64,000 nucleotides of DNA, from assembly GCF_043951865.1 (NCBI RefSeq), contig NZ_JBINJF010000009.1, positions 1-64,000 of the forward strand, given 5' to 3'. Made by a program: the position numbers and the translations under genes. Under the pieces are notes generated by a model. The model ran no database searches. It saw only the letters and a list, made by a program, of their open reading frames with translations, and was not told where the DNA came from. Below are positions 1 through 9,236 of this stretch, in pieces (within the stretch, counting starts at the first letter, position 1; every line of letters begins with the position of its first letter). The stretch is from JAMQKA01 sp043951865 (lineage in GTDB: Bacteria; Bacteroidota; Rhodothermia; Balneolales; Balneolaceae).

Positions 1-207
1 GAGATCGCCTACATCCAGCAGGGGGACGTGCCGGGCCGCAATGAGCCCTATACCGGGGAGATCAACTACCGGAACGTCTTCAAATACATCCATGACAAGG
101 GCTACGACGGCATCCTGGGCATGGAGCACGGCAACGCCCGTGAAGGTAAGGAAGGCGAGCAGGCGGTCATCGATGCCTACGTGAAAGCCGATACTTTTGA
201 AACATAG
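1..207 (+). CDS. Hydroxypyruvate isomerase-like TIM-barrel protein, C-terminal fragment
   Basis: The window opens inside this gene; 68 codons remain before a TAG stop. The visible residues include DVPGRNEP, TGEINY and GMEHGN. These match the end of the xylose-isomerase-like TIM barrel of hydroxypyruvate isomerases (Hyi family), where the DVPGR segment and the Glu of the GEINY and GMEHG motifs lie at the metal and substrate site. Such enzymes interconvert hydroxypyruvate and tartronate semialdehyde, but many Bacteroidota paralogues have unassigned sugar substrates. The N-terminal part lies outside the window, so length and operon membership cannot be judged. Confidence 0.8.
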   Translation, partial: EIAYIQQGDVPGRNEPYTGEINYRNVFKYIHDKGYDGILGMEHGNAREGKEGEQAVIDAYVKADTFET

Positions 208-443
208 ACAAGGGCCGAGACCCGGGGTTCCGTTCATTTTTCTTGGAATTGCCGTTGAATCCGCATTTTCAGGATATATTCGGCGCCGGGTATTGAATTG
301 AGAAAGGCAGTGCAAAACCATAACGGATAATTAATTACAAGCCTGTGGAAGGGTGTAGCGTAGAATAATTCGCGTATTCATGCTGCACTTATTTTGCAGG
401 CTAAAATGCTTTTTCACAAAGCCCAAAAACAAATTGCCATAGC

Positions 444-3400
444 GTGCACTTTTCTCCTTTTACAATTTTCCTGCAGAGTATTTTGGTTTGTGGAATAATT
501 GTGGGCTGTTCATCCGACAACAAGCTACAGTGGAACCAGGAAGATGGATACAGGTGGGCCGCCCTTTCTCCCGGGTATTTCGGGGAAACGGGGTTCGAAA
601 AAAGGGGAGCCTCAACGACAAATATTCGTTTCTCCAACCACATTTCAGAGGAGCGTATCTCGGAAAACCGAAACTATCTGAACGGTTCGGGAGTGGCCGC
701 TGCAGATATCGACAACGACGGACTGATCGATCTGTATTTCGCACAGCTTGAGGGCCCCAACAAGCTGTATAAAAATTTGGGCGGAATGGAGTTCAGGGAT
801 ATTACCGGGGAGGCTGGTGTTGCTCATGAAGGATACAGCTCTACTGGTGTAACGTTTGCGGATGTAGATGGAGACGGTGATCCGGATCTCCTGGTCACTT
901 CCCTCGCTGATGGCAATGAACTCTATATTAATGACGGGACCGGAAAATTTACGTTAAAAGAGGACAGCGGACTTGGTTCCTCCAACGGAAGCAACACGAT
1001 GGCTCTGGCAGATATTGACGGGGATGGCGATCTGGACCTGTATATCACCAACTATAAGCTGAGGACGGCCCGTGATATCTTCAGTCCCGATGAATTGACA
1101 ACAGAAAATACTATCGAGAAACGCGGAGATTCGCTTGTTGTTCGACCGCCCTACGATGAATATTACGATATTATTGAGACGGATGGCAGATCGTATCGGA
1201 ACGAGTACGGAGCCGCTGATGAACTGTATCTCAATAATGGTTCGGGACGCTTTGAAAAAGTGCAGGATTCCGTCCATTTCGTGGACCAGGAGGGAGCCCC
1301 GATGGGCCTGCCGCGTGACTGGGGGCTGACGGCCCGGTTCCAGGATCTGAACGCAGACGGGCTGCCGGACCTGTACGTAGCCAACGATTTTTGGACCCCG
1401 GATCGCCTCTGGATAAACCAGGGGGATGGCATATTCCGCCAAATGCCCGATAATATGATCAGGAGCATGAGCTACTCTGCCATGGGCGTTGATTTTTCGG
1501 ATATCGACCGGGACGGGAATTTGGACTTTTTCGTATCCGAAATGTTGAGCAGCGACCATCGGCAGCGCACCCGTCAACTTTCAGAGTTCCTTGATCCCAT
1601 AAACGGGATTCCACAGTATAACAAGAATTCACTTTACCTGAACAGGGGGGATCATACGTTTGCCGAGATCTCCTATTATGCCAACGTGCAGGCTACCGAA
1701 TGGTCGTGGGCTACCAGCTTCCTGGATGTTGACCTGGATGGGTATGAGGATCTGGTAATTGCCACGGGACATGCCTACGATTACCAGGATATCGACAGTC
1801 AGCTGAAGGCCGGTTCACAGTCCGGGCAGTCGATGGGAGGAGCAGGAAATATCCTGAAGTATCCGCCTCTTGATATACCGAACAAGATTATTCGGAATAA
1901 TGGCGATCTCACGTTTACCGACCAAAGTTCGAAGTGGGGATTCGGGGAGGCTGACGTGACAAACGGCATGACAATTGCCGACCTTGACAATGACGGGGAC
2001 CCGGATTTGGCGATGAACCGGTTGCGTCAACAGGCTGCCGTCTATGAAAATACGAGTGATGCCCCCCGGATCGCCGTTCGGCTGGAGGGGGAAGCCCCCA
2101 ACACAATGGGTATCGGTGCCAGGGTGGAGCTTCATGGAGCGGGACCGGTCCAACAAAAGGAGATCGTAGCCGGCGGAAATTACGTTTCAGGTTTACAGCC
2201 GGCGGTTTTTTTTGCAGCTGATGAGCAACCTTCTGTTCACCGGATTGTAGTAACCTGGCCGGACGGCACCGAAAGTCAAATTGACAGCGTTAAGGCGAAC
2301 AGGATTTACGTGGTGGAGTCCGCCTCCGCGGAAGAACCGCGGCAAAGCGGGGATAAGAGATCAATAAAATCGGCGTCAGCATCGACATTTTTTGCGGACG
2401 AATCCGACCGTCTTTCTCATACGCATCACGAAGACCAGTACACCGACACCAATATCCAGCCGATGCTACCGCTAAAGCTGAGTGAACAGGGACCGGGCAT
2501 CTCTTGGATCGATTTTGACCGGGATGGCGATGATGACCTGTTTATCACTTCGGGAAAGGGAGAGGCTGCAGCGGTGTTTGAAAATGATGGAGAAGGAAAT
2601 CTTACTGCAATTGAACCGGGGGCACTTGGCAGCGCAGCTCCAGGCGACCAAACCGCACTCCTGGGCTGGGGAACTGCGGAGGGGACACGGCTGATCATGG
2701 GCAGCGCCAATTTTGAACAGGGGGATCCCCGCGCACCTTCCGCGTATCAATTTTTGGTCAGATCGGGGCGGGAAGAGATTGAAAAAGACGCAGAGCTGCC
2801 GGGCATTCTATCAACTACGGGCCCCCTCACCGCGGCAGATGTCGATGCTGACGGAGATATTGATCTTTTTGTGGGAGGCAGCTTCAAACCGGCCAACTAC
2901 CCACGTGATGCGCGTTCAAGAATATTCCGAAACGATAGGGGGAAATTTCAACTGGATCGGGCAAATGCCGACATTATGAATGAGCTGGGCCTGGTTACCG
3001 GGGCCGTGTTCACCGATTTTGACCGGGACGGAGACCCGGACCTGCTGGTAAGCCGGCAGTGGGATTCGCTGGTGTTGTTTGAAAATGAGGGGGGAACGTT
3101 CCGCAATGTCAGCAGTGCCATGGGACTTGAAGCTCACAAAGGCTGGTGGAACGGGGTATCGACCGGTGATTTTAACAATGACGGCCTGCCCGATATCGTG
3201 GCAACCAACATCGGGGCCAATAGCGTTTACCAGCTTAACGATCAGGCGAACGAGCCGAAGCCCCTAAAACTGTTTTACAGCGACTTCAATATGGATAACC
3301 GCGTCGATATCGTAGACAGTTACTACAGTCCGGCTTTAGATGCCTATGTGCCCCGGCGAAAACTCTATTCCTTCGATTCTCTTCCTGTTGTACTACGAAA

Positions 3401-4124
3401 TGTTGCCTCGCATGAACAATATGCACATTCCTCGGTAGACGAAATATTCGGTCAGGATTTCAGCAAGATACCGTCTAAACAGATCAATACGCTGCGAAAC
3501 ATGTTATTCATTAACACGGGTTCGGGGTTTAGGCCCGTGCCATTGCCCGAATATGCCCAGTTTTCAACGGCTTTCCATCCCGCGGTGGCCGATTTCAACA
3601 ACGACGGAAATGAGGATCTTTTCCTCAGCCAAAACCTGTTCCCGTTTCCCTCGTATATCCCGCGCCAGGACGCCGGACGCGGACTGCTTCTGCTTGGCAA
3701 TGGTGCCGGGGATTTTGAGATCGTAAAAGGTCATGACAGCGGAATAATGGTTTACGGTGAGCAACGTTCGGCCTCCGTCAGTGACGTCAACCGGGATGGC
3801 AGGGTAGATCTGGCGGTTACCCAGAATGAAGGAGCCACCAGGTTGTTCTTTAATCAGACGGAGCGGAAGGGCATACGCGTCAGGCTCAAGGGGCCGCCCT
3901 CAAATGCCGATGCGGTCGGTGCTGCTGTGCGACTGGTGTACAAGGATGGCAGTAAAGGGCCCCTGAGAGAATGGCAGGCAGGTTCTGGGTACCGGTCGCA
4001 GCGCAGTTACACCCAGGTTTTGGGCGCCTCAAGCGAACCGGCGAGCCTGGAGGTTTTCTGGCATGACGGTTCTTCTCAAACAGTGGATCTGAAAGGAGAA
4101 CCAGAGATTACCGTAACATATTGA
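444..4124 (+). CDS. Giant FG-GAP/VCBS repeat lipoprotein with ASPIC/UnbV domains (CRTAC1-like)
   Basis: A 1226-residue exported protein starting at GTG 444. The N-terminus is a hydrophobic signal ending in a lipobox (IIVGC), so it is probably an outer-membrane-anchored lipoprotein. Calcium-binding loops of the D-x-D-x-D-G type recur throughout, for example DIDNDGLIDLY near residue 88, DVDGDGDPDLL, DIDGDGDLDLY, DLDNDGDPDLA, DFDRDGDDDLF and DFNNDGNEDLF. They mark FG-GAP blades of seven-bladed beta-propellers. Two propeller blocks are each followed by an ASPIC/UnbV-type segment (around residues 530-640 with VTWPDGTESQ, and again at the C-terminus). Proteins of this CRTAC1-like kind are abundant in Bacteroidota and are often near glycan-uptake genes; their ligand is unknown. 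The next gene is a shorter paralogue, and the pair is likely co-transcribed. Confidence 0.85.
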   Translation: MHFSPFTIFLQSILVCGIIVGCSSDNKLQWNQEDGYRWAALSPGYFGETGFEKRGASTTNIRFSNHISEERISENRNYLNGSGVAAADIDNDGLIDLYFAQLEGPNKLYKNLGGMEFRDITGEAGVAHEGYSSTGVTFADVDGDGDPDLLVTSLADGNELYINDGTGKFTLKEDSGLGSSNGSNTMALADIDGDGDLDLYITNYKLRTARDIFSPDELTTENTIEKRGDSLVVRPPYDEYYDIIETDGRSYRNEYGAADELYLNNGSGRFEKVQDSVHFVDQEGAPMGLPRDWGLTARFQDLNADGLPDLYVANDFWTPDRLWINQGDGIFRQMPDNMIRSMSYSAMGVDFSDIDRDGNLDFFVSEMLSSDHRQRTRQLSEFLDPINGIPQYNKNSLYLNRGDHTFAEISYYANVQATEWSWATSFLDVDLDGYEDLVIATGHAYDYQDIDSQLKAGSQSGQSMGGAGNILKYPPLDIPNKIIRNNGDLTFTDQSSKWGFGEADVTNGMTIADLDNDGDPDLAMNRLRQQAAVYENTSDAPRIAVRLEGEAPNTMGIGARVELHGAGPVQQKEIVAGGNYVSGLQPAVFFAADEQPSVHRIVVTWPDGTESQIDSVKANRIYVVESASAEEPRQSGDKRSIKSASASTFFADESDRLSHTHHEDQYTDTNIQPMLPLKLSEQGPGISWIDFDRDGDDDLFITSGKGEAAAVFENDGEGNLTAIEPGALGSAAPGDQTALLGWGTAEGTRLIMGSANFEQGDPRAPSAYQFLVRSGREEIEKDAELPGILSTTGPLTAADVDADGDIDLFVGGSFKPANYPRDARSRIFRNDRGKFQLDRANADIMNELGLVTGAVFTDFDRDGDPDLLVSRQWDSLVLFENEGGTFRNVSSAMGLEAHKGWWNGVSTGDFNNDGLPDIVATNIGANSVYQLNDQANEPKPLKLFYSDFNMDNRVDIVDSYYSPALDAYVPRRKLYSFDSLPVVLRNVASHEQYAHSSVDEIFGQDFSKIPSKQINTLRNMLFINTGSGFRPVPLPEYAQFSTAFHPAVADFNNDGNEDLFLSQNLFPFPSYIPRQDAGRGLLLLGNGAGDFEIVKGHDSGIMVYGEQRSASVSDVNRDGRVDLAVTQNEGATRLFFNQTERKGIRVRLKGPPSNADAVGAAVRLVYKDGSKGPLREWQAGSGYRSQRSYTQVLGASSEPASLEVFWHDGSSQTVDLKGEPEITVTY

Positions 4125-4199
4125 GAGGAAGCCTTCCAAATCGATATTTTTAAGCACATTACCGGAATATAAATCAATTCACACCCCGTTATTTACGTT

Positions 4200-7100
4200 T
4201 TGAAACATTCATACCTGCAAATATTTGTCTACTTGATCTTTTTTTCGATATCTGCCTGTTCTTTTTCCGGAGAGCAGGGAGCCACCTTGTTTCAAAAGCT
4301 GTCTCCTGAACAGACCGGCGTCACCTTTAACAATGAAATCATCCCTTCCGACTCACTGAATAACTATAACTATCCTTTTACCTACCACGGGGGAGGGGTC
4401 GGGATCGGAGATATAAACAACGACGGCTTGCCGGATATTTACCTGACCGGGAATATGAAAAGTAGCCGGTTATACCTGAACAAGGGGAATATGCAGTTTG
4501 AAGATATTACCGATACGGCCGGTGTCCAGACCGATCGGTGGGTATCCGGCGTCTCCATGGTGGATATCAACGGGGATGGCCATCTGGATATCTACGTATC
4601 TGCTGTTTCGTCAGAAAGGGCACCGAAAGAGTCCCGTAAAAACCTGTTGTTTATCAACAACGGGGATCTCACCTTTACTGAATCGGCGGCAGAGTACAAC
4701 CTCGACAGTACGGCCTTTACCACGCATGCAGCGTTCCTGGATTACGATCGTGATGGGGATCTTGATCTTTTTTTGCTAAATCATTCACCGGGAGCTTTTG
4801 CACGGAATAATGCGGTCCGGCCGGCGGGGCTGCCTGCCGATGAAACAAGGTATAGCTACGATGAGCTATACCGGAATGACAACGGAACGTTTACCCGCGT
4901 GAGTCCGGAGGCCGGAATTGTCAGGAAACAGGGATTTGGGCTGGGAGTGGCGGTCTCTGATATAAACCGGGATGGATGGCCGGATATTTATGTTTCAAAT
5001 GATGTGATTACGAATGATGTGCTTTATATCAATAACCGCGACGGCACATTTTCAGACAAAACCCGGGAATTCCTGAAACACAGCAGTTTTGCCGGCATGG
5101 GCGTTGATATTGCCGATTTCAACAACGACGGATGGCCGGATATATACCAGACAGAGATGATGCCGGACGACTACATCAAGCGCAAGAAGATGAGTGGCGG
5201 GATCACCTACAGCCACTACCAGGAGATGCGGGCCAAGGGGTACTATCACCAGTATGCCCAGAACACCCTGCAGCTCAGCAACGGGATGACTCCGGAGGGA
5301 GATCTTGTATTTAGCGAAATCAGTCGCCTTGCGGGAGTGGCCTATACCGATTGGAGCTGGAGTGCACTGTTCGGGGACTACGACAACGATGGGCACAAAG
5401 ACCTGATGGTGACCAACGGATTCCCGAAGGCGATCAACAATTATGACTTCCTGGAAGAGGCCAACAGCCTGGGCCGTTTTGGTACGGAAGAGGTCAACAA
5501 GCAGAAAAGACGCCGGCTCCTGGAAGAGCTTCACGGTTACAAAGTCCCCAACTATTTTTTCAGAAATAATGGCGATTTGACATTTGACGACCGATCGCAG
5601 GAGTGGGGCTTTGATACTCCTGGGTATTCCTATGGTGCCGCCCAATCCGACCTGGATAACGACGGGGACCTGGACGTGGTGATTAACAATATTAACGCCC
5701 CGGCCTCGATATTTCGAAACCGGGCGGATACGCTGACCAGCAATCATACTCTGACCGTCCAGCTGGAAGGTGCTCCTCAAAACCGCCAGGGCATCGGGGC
5801 ACGGTTGATTGTTACCAGCCGATCTCAAAAGCAGCACGCCTGGGTTTCTCCCTACCGGGGATACCAGTCGTCGGTCGATCCCCGCCAGTTTTTTGGCCTG
5901 GGCGGCGACACAAACGTTGACTCCCTTGAGATTATCTGGCCCGATCATCAGTACCAGCTGCTGACCGATATCAACGCCGATACCCAGGTTGTACTCAGGT
6001 ATGAGGAGGCCGACGGACGCTGGAATCCGCCATCACGGGGCGCCGGGAAGTCCCTGTTTACGGAAAGAACGGAAAAGACAGGGATTGATTTCGAGCATTC
6101 GGAAAATCGCTATTCTGATTACCAGGTTCAGGGATTGCTTCCGTATCAGCTTTCCAGGCTGGGACCTCCACTGGCAGTCGCGGATGTTAACGGAGATGGA
6201 CGCGAGGACCTGTATGTCGGAGGCGCGGCGGAGCAGGCCGGTAAACTGTATTTGCAAACGACAGACGGTCGGTTTGAGCGGTCAGCGGAATCTCAGCCCT
6301 GGATCGATGACCGCGCCCGGGAAGATGTGGGAGCTGCATTCCTGGATGCAAACGGGGACGGGAATCCAGATCTGTATGTGGCAAGTGGGGGATATGAATT
6401 TTCCCCGGCATCAGACATGTTGCAGGATCGCCTCTACCTGAATGACGGAACAGGTCGGTTTATAAAAGATCGGGCTGCACTGCCCCAAATGTTGACCAGC
6501 AGTGGCGTGGTAAAAGCAGCTGACTATGATCAAGATGGAGATCCCGACCTGTTTGTCGGCGGTCGCCAGGTTCCGGGCCGGTATCCCTATGCACCCCAAA
6601 GCTATCTATTGCGCAACGACGGGGGCAATTTTAGTGATGTTACGGACCACGTTATACCTGAAGTATCCCAGGCCGGGATGATCACGGATGCCGAATGGAT
6701 CGATTTTAACGGGGATGGAAATATTGATCTTGTCACTGCAGGCGAATGGCTGCCGATTCAGTTTTATCGCAATAACGGGGATTCGTTTGAAGATGTAACA
6801 GCTGAAACAGGCAACGAGTCGCAGCGCGGGTGGTGGCACAGCCTGGCCGCCGCGGATCTGGATGAGGACGGAGACCCCGACCTGTTAGCTGGAAATTTGG
6901 GAGAAAACTACACCTACCGCGCCTCTCCCGATGAGCCGTTTGAAGTCTACGCGGATGATTTTGACAGCAACCAAAGTATGGACCTGCTGTTTGCGGTTCA
7001 GCGAAATGGGGAGCATATTCCCTGGTATGGTAAAGCGAAGATGGGGATGAAAATCCCGGCCATCAACAAAAAATTCCAGAGCTATGAGGAGTACGCCGAA

Positions 7101-7541
7101 GCCTCGGTTGAACAGGTGGTGGGGACGAAGGCGATGGAAGAGGCATTGCACCTGCAGGCCACCACCTTTGAAAGCATGTACCTGGAAAATCGTTCAGAAC
7201 AGGGCTTTAAGTCTCATCCACTGCCGAATGAAGCGCAGGTTTCCTCCGTTCAGGACATCCTTGTTCACGATTTTGACCAGGATGGAACAGATGATCTTTT
7301 GTTGGCTGGAAATTTGTATAATGCAGAACCCCAGACTCCCCGTAATGACGCCGGCAACGGTTTATTTTTGCAGGGATCGGGGACCGGATCATTTGCACCG
7401 GTTTCTCCATTCAAAAGCGGCTTCCTGGCTCCCCATGATGCCAAGAAGATGAAAATGATCAATATCGGAGGAACCCAGGCCGTGGTTATTGCAAATAATG
7501 ACGGTTCTGTTCAGGTATACTTTGTAAACCGGGATGAATAG
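4200..7541 (+). CDS. Second FG-GAP/VCBS repeat lipoprotein with ASPIC/UnbV domain
   Basis: A 1113-residue paralogue of the preceding protein, 75 bases downstream, read from a TTG start at 4200 because the signal peptide begins there (MKHSYLQIF, lipobox SISAC). Repeated calcium loops are visible, such as DINNDGLPDIYL near residue 70, DYDRDGDLDLF, DFNNDGWPDIY, DLDNDGDLDVV, DVNGDGREDLY and DLDEDGDPDLL. An ASPIC/UnbV segment lies in the middle (GAPQNRQGIGARL followed by IIWPD). Unlike the upstream gene it has no obvious second ASPIC segment at the C-terminus. It is presumed to be a surface-anchored, calcium-stabilised binding protein. Substrate and partner are not evident from sequence. Confidence 0.85.
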   Translation: MKHSYLQIFVYLIFFSISACSFSGEQGATLFQKLSPEQTGVTFNNEIIPSDSLNNYNYPFTYHGGGVGIGDINNDGLPDIYLTGNMKSSRLYLNKGNMQFEDITDTAGVQTDRWVSGVSMVDINGDGHLDIYVSAVSSERAPKESRKNLLFINNGDLTFTESAAEYNLDSTAFTTHAAFLDYDRDGDLDLFLLNHSPGAFARNNAVRPAGLPADETRYSYDELYRNDNGTFTRVSPEAGIVRKQGFGLGVAVSDINRDGWPDIYVSNDVITNDVLYINNRDGTFSDKTREFLKHSSFAGMGVDIADFNNDGWPDIYQTEMMPDDYIKRKKMSGGITYSHYQEMRAKGYYHQYAQNTLQLSNGMTPEGDLVFSEISRLAGVAYTDWSWSALFGDYDNDGHKDLMVTNGFPKAINNYDFLEEANSLGRFGTEEVNKQKRRRLLEELHGYKVPNYFFRNNGDLTFDDRSQEWGFDTPGYSYGAAQSDLDNDGDLDVVINNINAPASIFRNRADTLTSNHTLTVQLEGAPQNRQGIGARLIVTSRSQKQHAWVSPYRGYQSSVDPRQFFGLGGDTNVDSLEIIWPDHQYQLLTDINADTQVVLRYEEADGRWNPPSRGAGKSLFTERTEKTGIDFEHSENRYSDYQVQGLLPYQLSRLGPPLAVADVNGDGREDLYVGGAAEQAGKLYLQTTDGRFERSAESQPWIDDRAREDVGAAFLDANGDGNPDLYVASGGYEFSPASDMLQDRLYLNDGTGRFIKDRAALPQMLTSSGVVKAADYDQDGDPDLFVGGRQVPGRYPYAPQSYLLRNDGGNFSDVTDHVIPEVSQAGMITDAEWIDFNGDGNIDLVTAGEWLPIQFYRNNGDSFEDVTAETGNESQRGWWHSLAAADLDEDGDPDLLAGNLGENYTYRASPDEPFEVYADDFDSNQSMDLLFAVQRNGEHIPWYGKAKMGMKIPAINKKFQSYEEYAEASVEQVVGTKAMEEALHLQATTFESMYLENRSEQGFKSHPLPNEAQVSSVQDILVHDFDQDGTDDLLLAGNLYNAEPQTPRNDAGNGLFLQGSGTGSFAPVSPFKSGFLAPHDAKKMKMINIGGTQAVVIANNDGSVQVYFVNRDE

Positions 7542-7584
7542 AATGTTTGAAATAGTTTCCAAAAGCCTCTAATTAAAATAAGGT

Positions 7585-8610
7585 GTGAGTTCGCAAGTAA
7601 CACTAAAACAGATTGCAGAAGAACTCGGGCTATCCGCCATGACTGTCTCGCGGGCGATTAACAACAAAAAAAATGTTGATGAGAAAACGCGTGAACGGGT
7701 CCTGGAGAAGGCTCGAAGTATGGGATATACACCGAATTACGTGGCCAAAAGCCTGGTTTCAAGGAAAACCCATACCATCGGGGTCGTCATCCCGGAAATT
7801 TCACACGCCTTTTTCCCGGAGGTTGTCCGCGGTATTGAGGAGGTGACCTACAGCTCCGGTTACCACCTGATACTGACCCACTCAGCAGAACAGTTTGAGC
7901 GCGAAAAAGACGCCATCAACACGTTGCGGGCGCAGCGGGTTGATGGCATGTTGGTCTCATCTTCACAGACAGAAGATGATTACAGTTTTTACAAAGAAGT
8001 TATAAATTCAGGGATTCCGGTCGTCTTTTTTGATCGCTGCATTGAAAATATCGGGGCCAGCTGCGTGAGTGTGAACGACAAGGTGAGCTCCCGAAAAATT
8101 ACCGCGCACCTGATTGCCCACGGGTACCGGGAAATTGCGCATCTCAGCGGACCTCGTGAAGTTTCCATCGGCAAAGAACGGTTTGAAGGATATGTTTCCG
8201 CATTGCGGGAAGCTGGACTTTCGGTAAAAGAACAGTGGGTGGTACAAAGTGGATACCAGGAGGAAGGAGGATATCGCGCCATGCAGAAGCTATTGCAGTT
8301 GCCTGATGAGGATCGCCCCCGGGCCGTTGTTGCGGTCAATGATCCCGCTGCCTTTGGGGCGATGGATGCCATCCGGGAAGAAGGGCTCTCAATCCCGGAA
8401 GATATCGCCATTGTCGGTTTTACGGATGAAGTGCGGTCCGAGCTGGTCGACTGCCCGCTGACGACCATCCACCAGCCGGCCTATAACGTCGGGAAAAGGG
8501 GAGCGGAAAAATTGATATCCACAATCGAGGAGGATGAACCCTTAATTGAGAATATCGAGATCGCCACCGAAATGGTGATCAGAAAATCGTGTGGATGCCC
8601 GAATATATGA
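7585..8610 (+). CDS. LacI-family transcriptional regulator
   Basis: A 341-residue repressor of normal family length, starting at GTG 7585. The N-terminal helix-turn-helix reads VTLKQIAEELGLSAMTVSRA (about residues 5-24), followed by the hinge-helix region (YTPNYVAKSL). A periplasmic-binding-protein-like effector domain follows (IGVVIPEISHAFF to VDCPLTTIHQP). It lies 43 bases after the second FG-GAP gene. It sits directly upstream of a 626-base gap that carries a LacI-type operator (8766-8781), and beyond that gap are the symporter, galK and galT. From this position it is probably the galactose-responsive regulator of that module. The effector is inferred from context, not from the sequence. 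Confidence 0.92.
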   Translation: MSSQVTLKQIAEELGLSAMTVSRAINNKKNVDEKTRERVLEKARSMGYTPNYVAKSLVSRKTHTIGVVIPEISHAFFPEVVRGIEEVTYSSGYHLILTHSAEQFEREKDAINTLRAQRVDGMLVSSSQTEDDYSFYKEVINSGIPVVFFDRCIENIGASCVSVNDKVSSRKITAHLIAHGYREIAHLSGPREVSIGKERFEGYVSALREAGLSVKEQWVVQSGYQEEGGYRAMQKLLQLPDEDRPRAVVAVNDPAAFGAMDAIREEGLSIPEDIAIVGFTDEVRSELVDCPLTTIHQPAYNVGKRGAEKLISTIEEDEPLIENIEIATEMVIRKSCGCPNI

Positions 8611-8765
8611 ACCGTGCTTTTAACTTTGCAGAATACGGGCAGGTCATCGCTTTGTTTTGATACTAAAATAGATGCGAGGTCATACTTTTAAATGCCTGGG
8701 CGATATAAATTAAGGGTGAATTCCCATCAAATAATATATGGTCAGAAGCATATTGAATAAGTTAA

Positions 8766-8781
8766 ATGTTATCGCTAACAT
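8766..8781. promoter_or_regulatory. LacI-family operator (palindrome with central CG)
   Basis: The bases ATGTTATCGCTAACAT form a 16-base dyad with 6-base arms (ATGTTA/TAACAT) and a central TCGC. This is the characteristic LacI/GalR-type half-site pair around a CG step. It lies 156 bases after the LacI gene and about 455 bases before the symporter start. The distance is long, so it may serve an upstream promoter or act with a second site. Binding is inferred. Confidence 0.65.
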
Positions 8782-9039
8782 AAGGGCGTTCTGGTTGCCG
8801 GCTGTCCAGTTTGGGTAGTCGAATTTAAACGATTGGGATCAAGACATACTCGTGATTTTAAAGAAGCAGGGCGCCGGATGAGTGATATGGGTTTTGCAAA
8901 GCCTTCTGACCAGCACTTATAAGGCATAACTGACAACTGGCAGTCACACAGGATGCAATACCTTGTTACAAGTTCTGCATATTAATTGATGCCGAAATAG
9001 CTTTTGTTGAAGGCGAATCAGGCCTAAAATTAATGTATG

Positions 9040-9054
9040 TGGTTACGGTAACCA
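9040..9054. promoter_or_regulatory. Palindrome upstream of symporter gene, possible second operator
   Basis: TGGTTACGGTAACCA is a perfect 7-base-arm dyad around a single central base. It sits 182 bases before the symporter ATG, next to the likely promoter. Its odd length differs from the usual LacI-type site, so it may be recognised by another regulator. Confidence 0.4.
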
Positions 9055-9236
9055 GTTGTAACACAATAGTATATTCTATTTAACATGTACTTAACGGGAT
9101 GTTTTTACCGTATTACATATAACGCTCATTAACCAGTGAACCGGCTATTCCACTGTTTCCTATGTGAGACAGGATTAACTAGATTACAACTGAAACATCA
9201 GCCGGGCGTGCCGGTCGAAACTAAACGACATCATTT

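Larger units (their letters stand above)
8611..9236. other. Intergenic control region between LacI regulator and galactose operon
   Basis: This 626-base stretch has no credible gene. It holds a LacI-type operator (8766-8781), a second odd-length palindrome (9040-9054) and an exact copy of the 12-mer GGTTTTGCAAAG (8890-8901), which is one terminus of the palindromic repeat family described elsewhere in this window. A candidate promoter for the symporter lies in the AT-rich segment at about 9055-9085 (TTG then a TATTTA-like box), but it is weak. Confidence 0.6.

Noticed and set aside
954..1577. A 207-codon minus-strand frame inside the first FG-GAP gene
   Set aside because: Same cause: codon bias of the repeats, with no family resemblance.
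5052..5948. A long open frame (298 codons) on the minus strand inside the second FG-GAP gene
   Set aside because: It is antisense to a clear gene. The repeated Asp/Gly codons of the calcium loops keep the opposite frame open, and the product has no recognisable domain.
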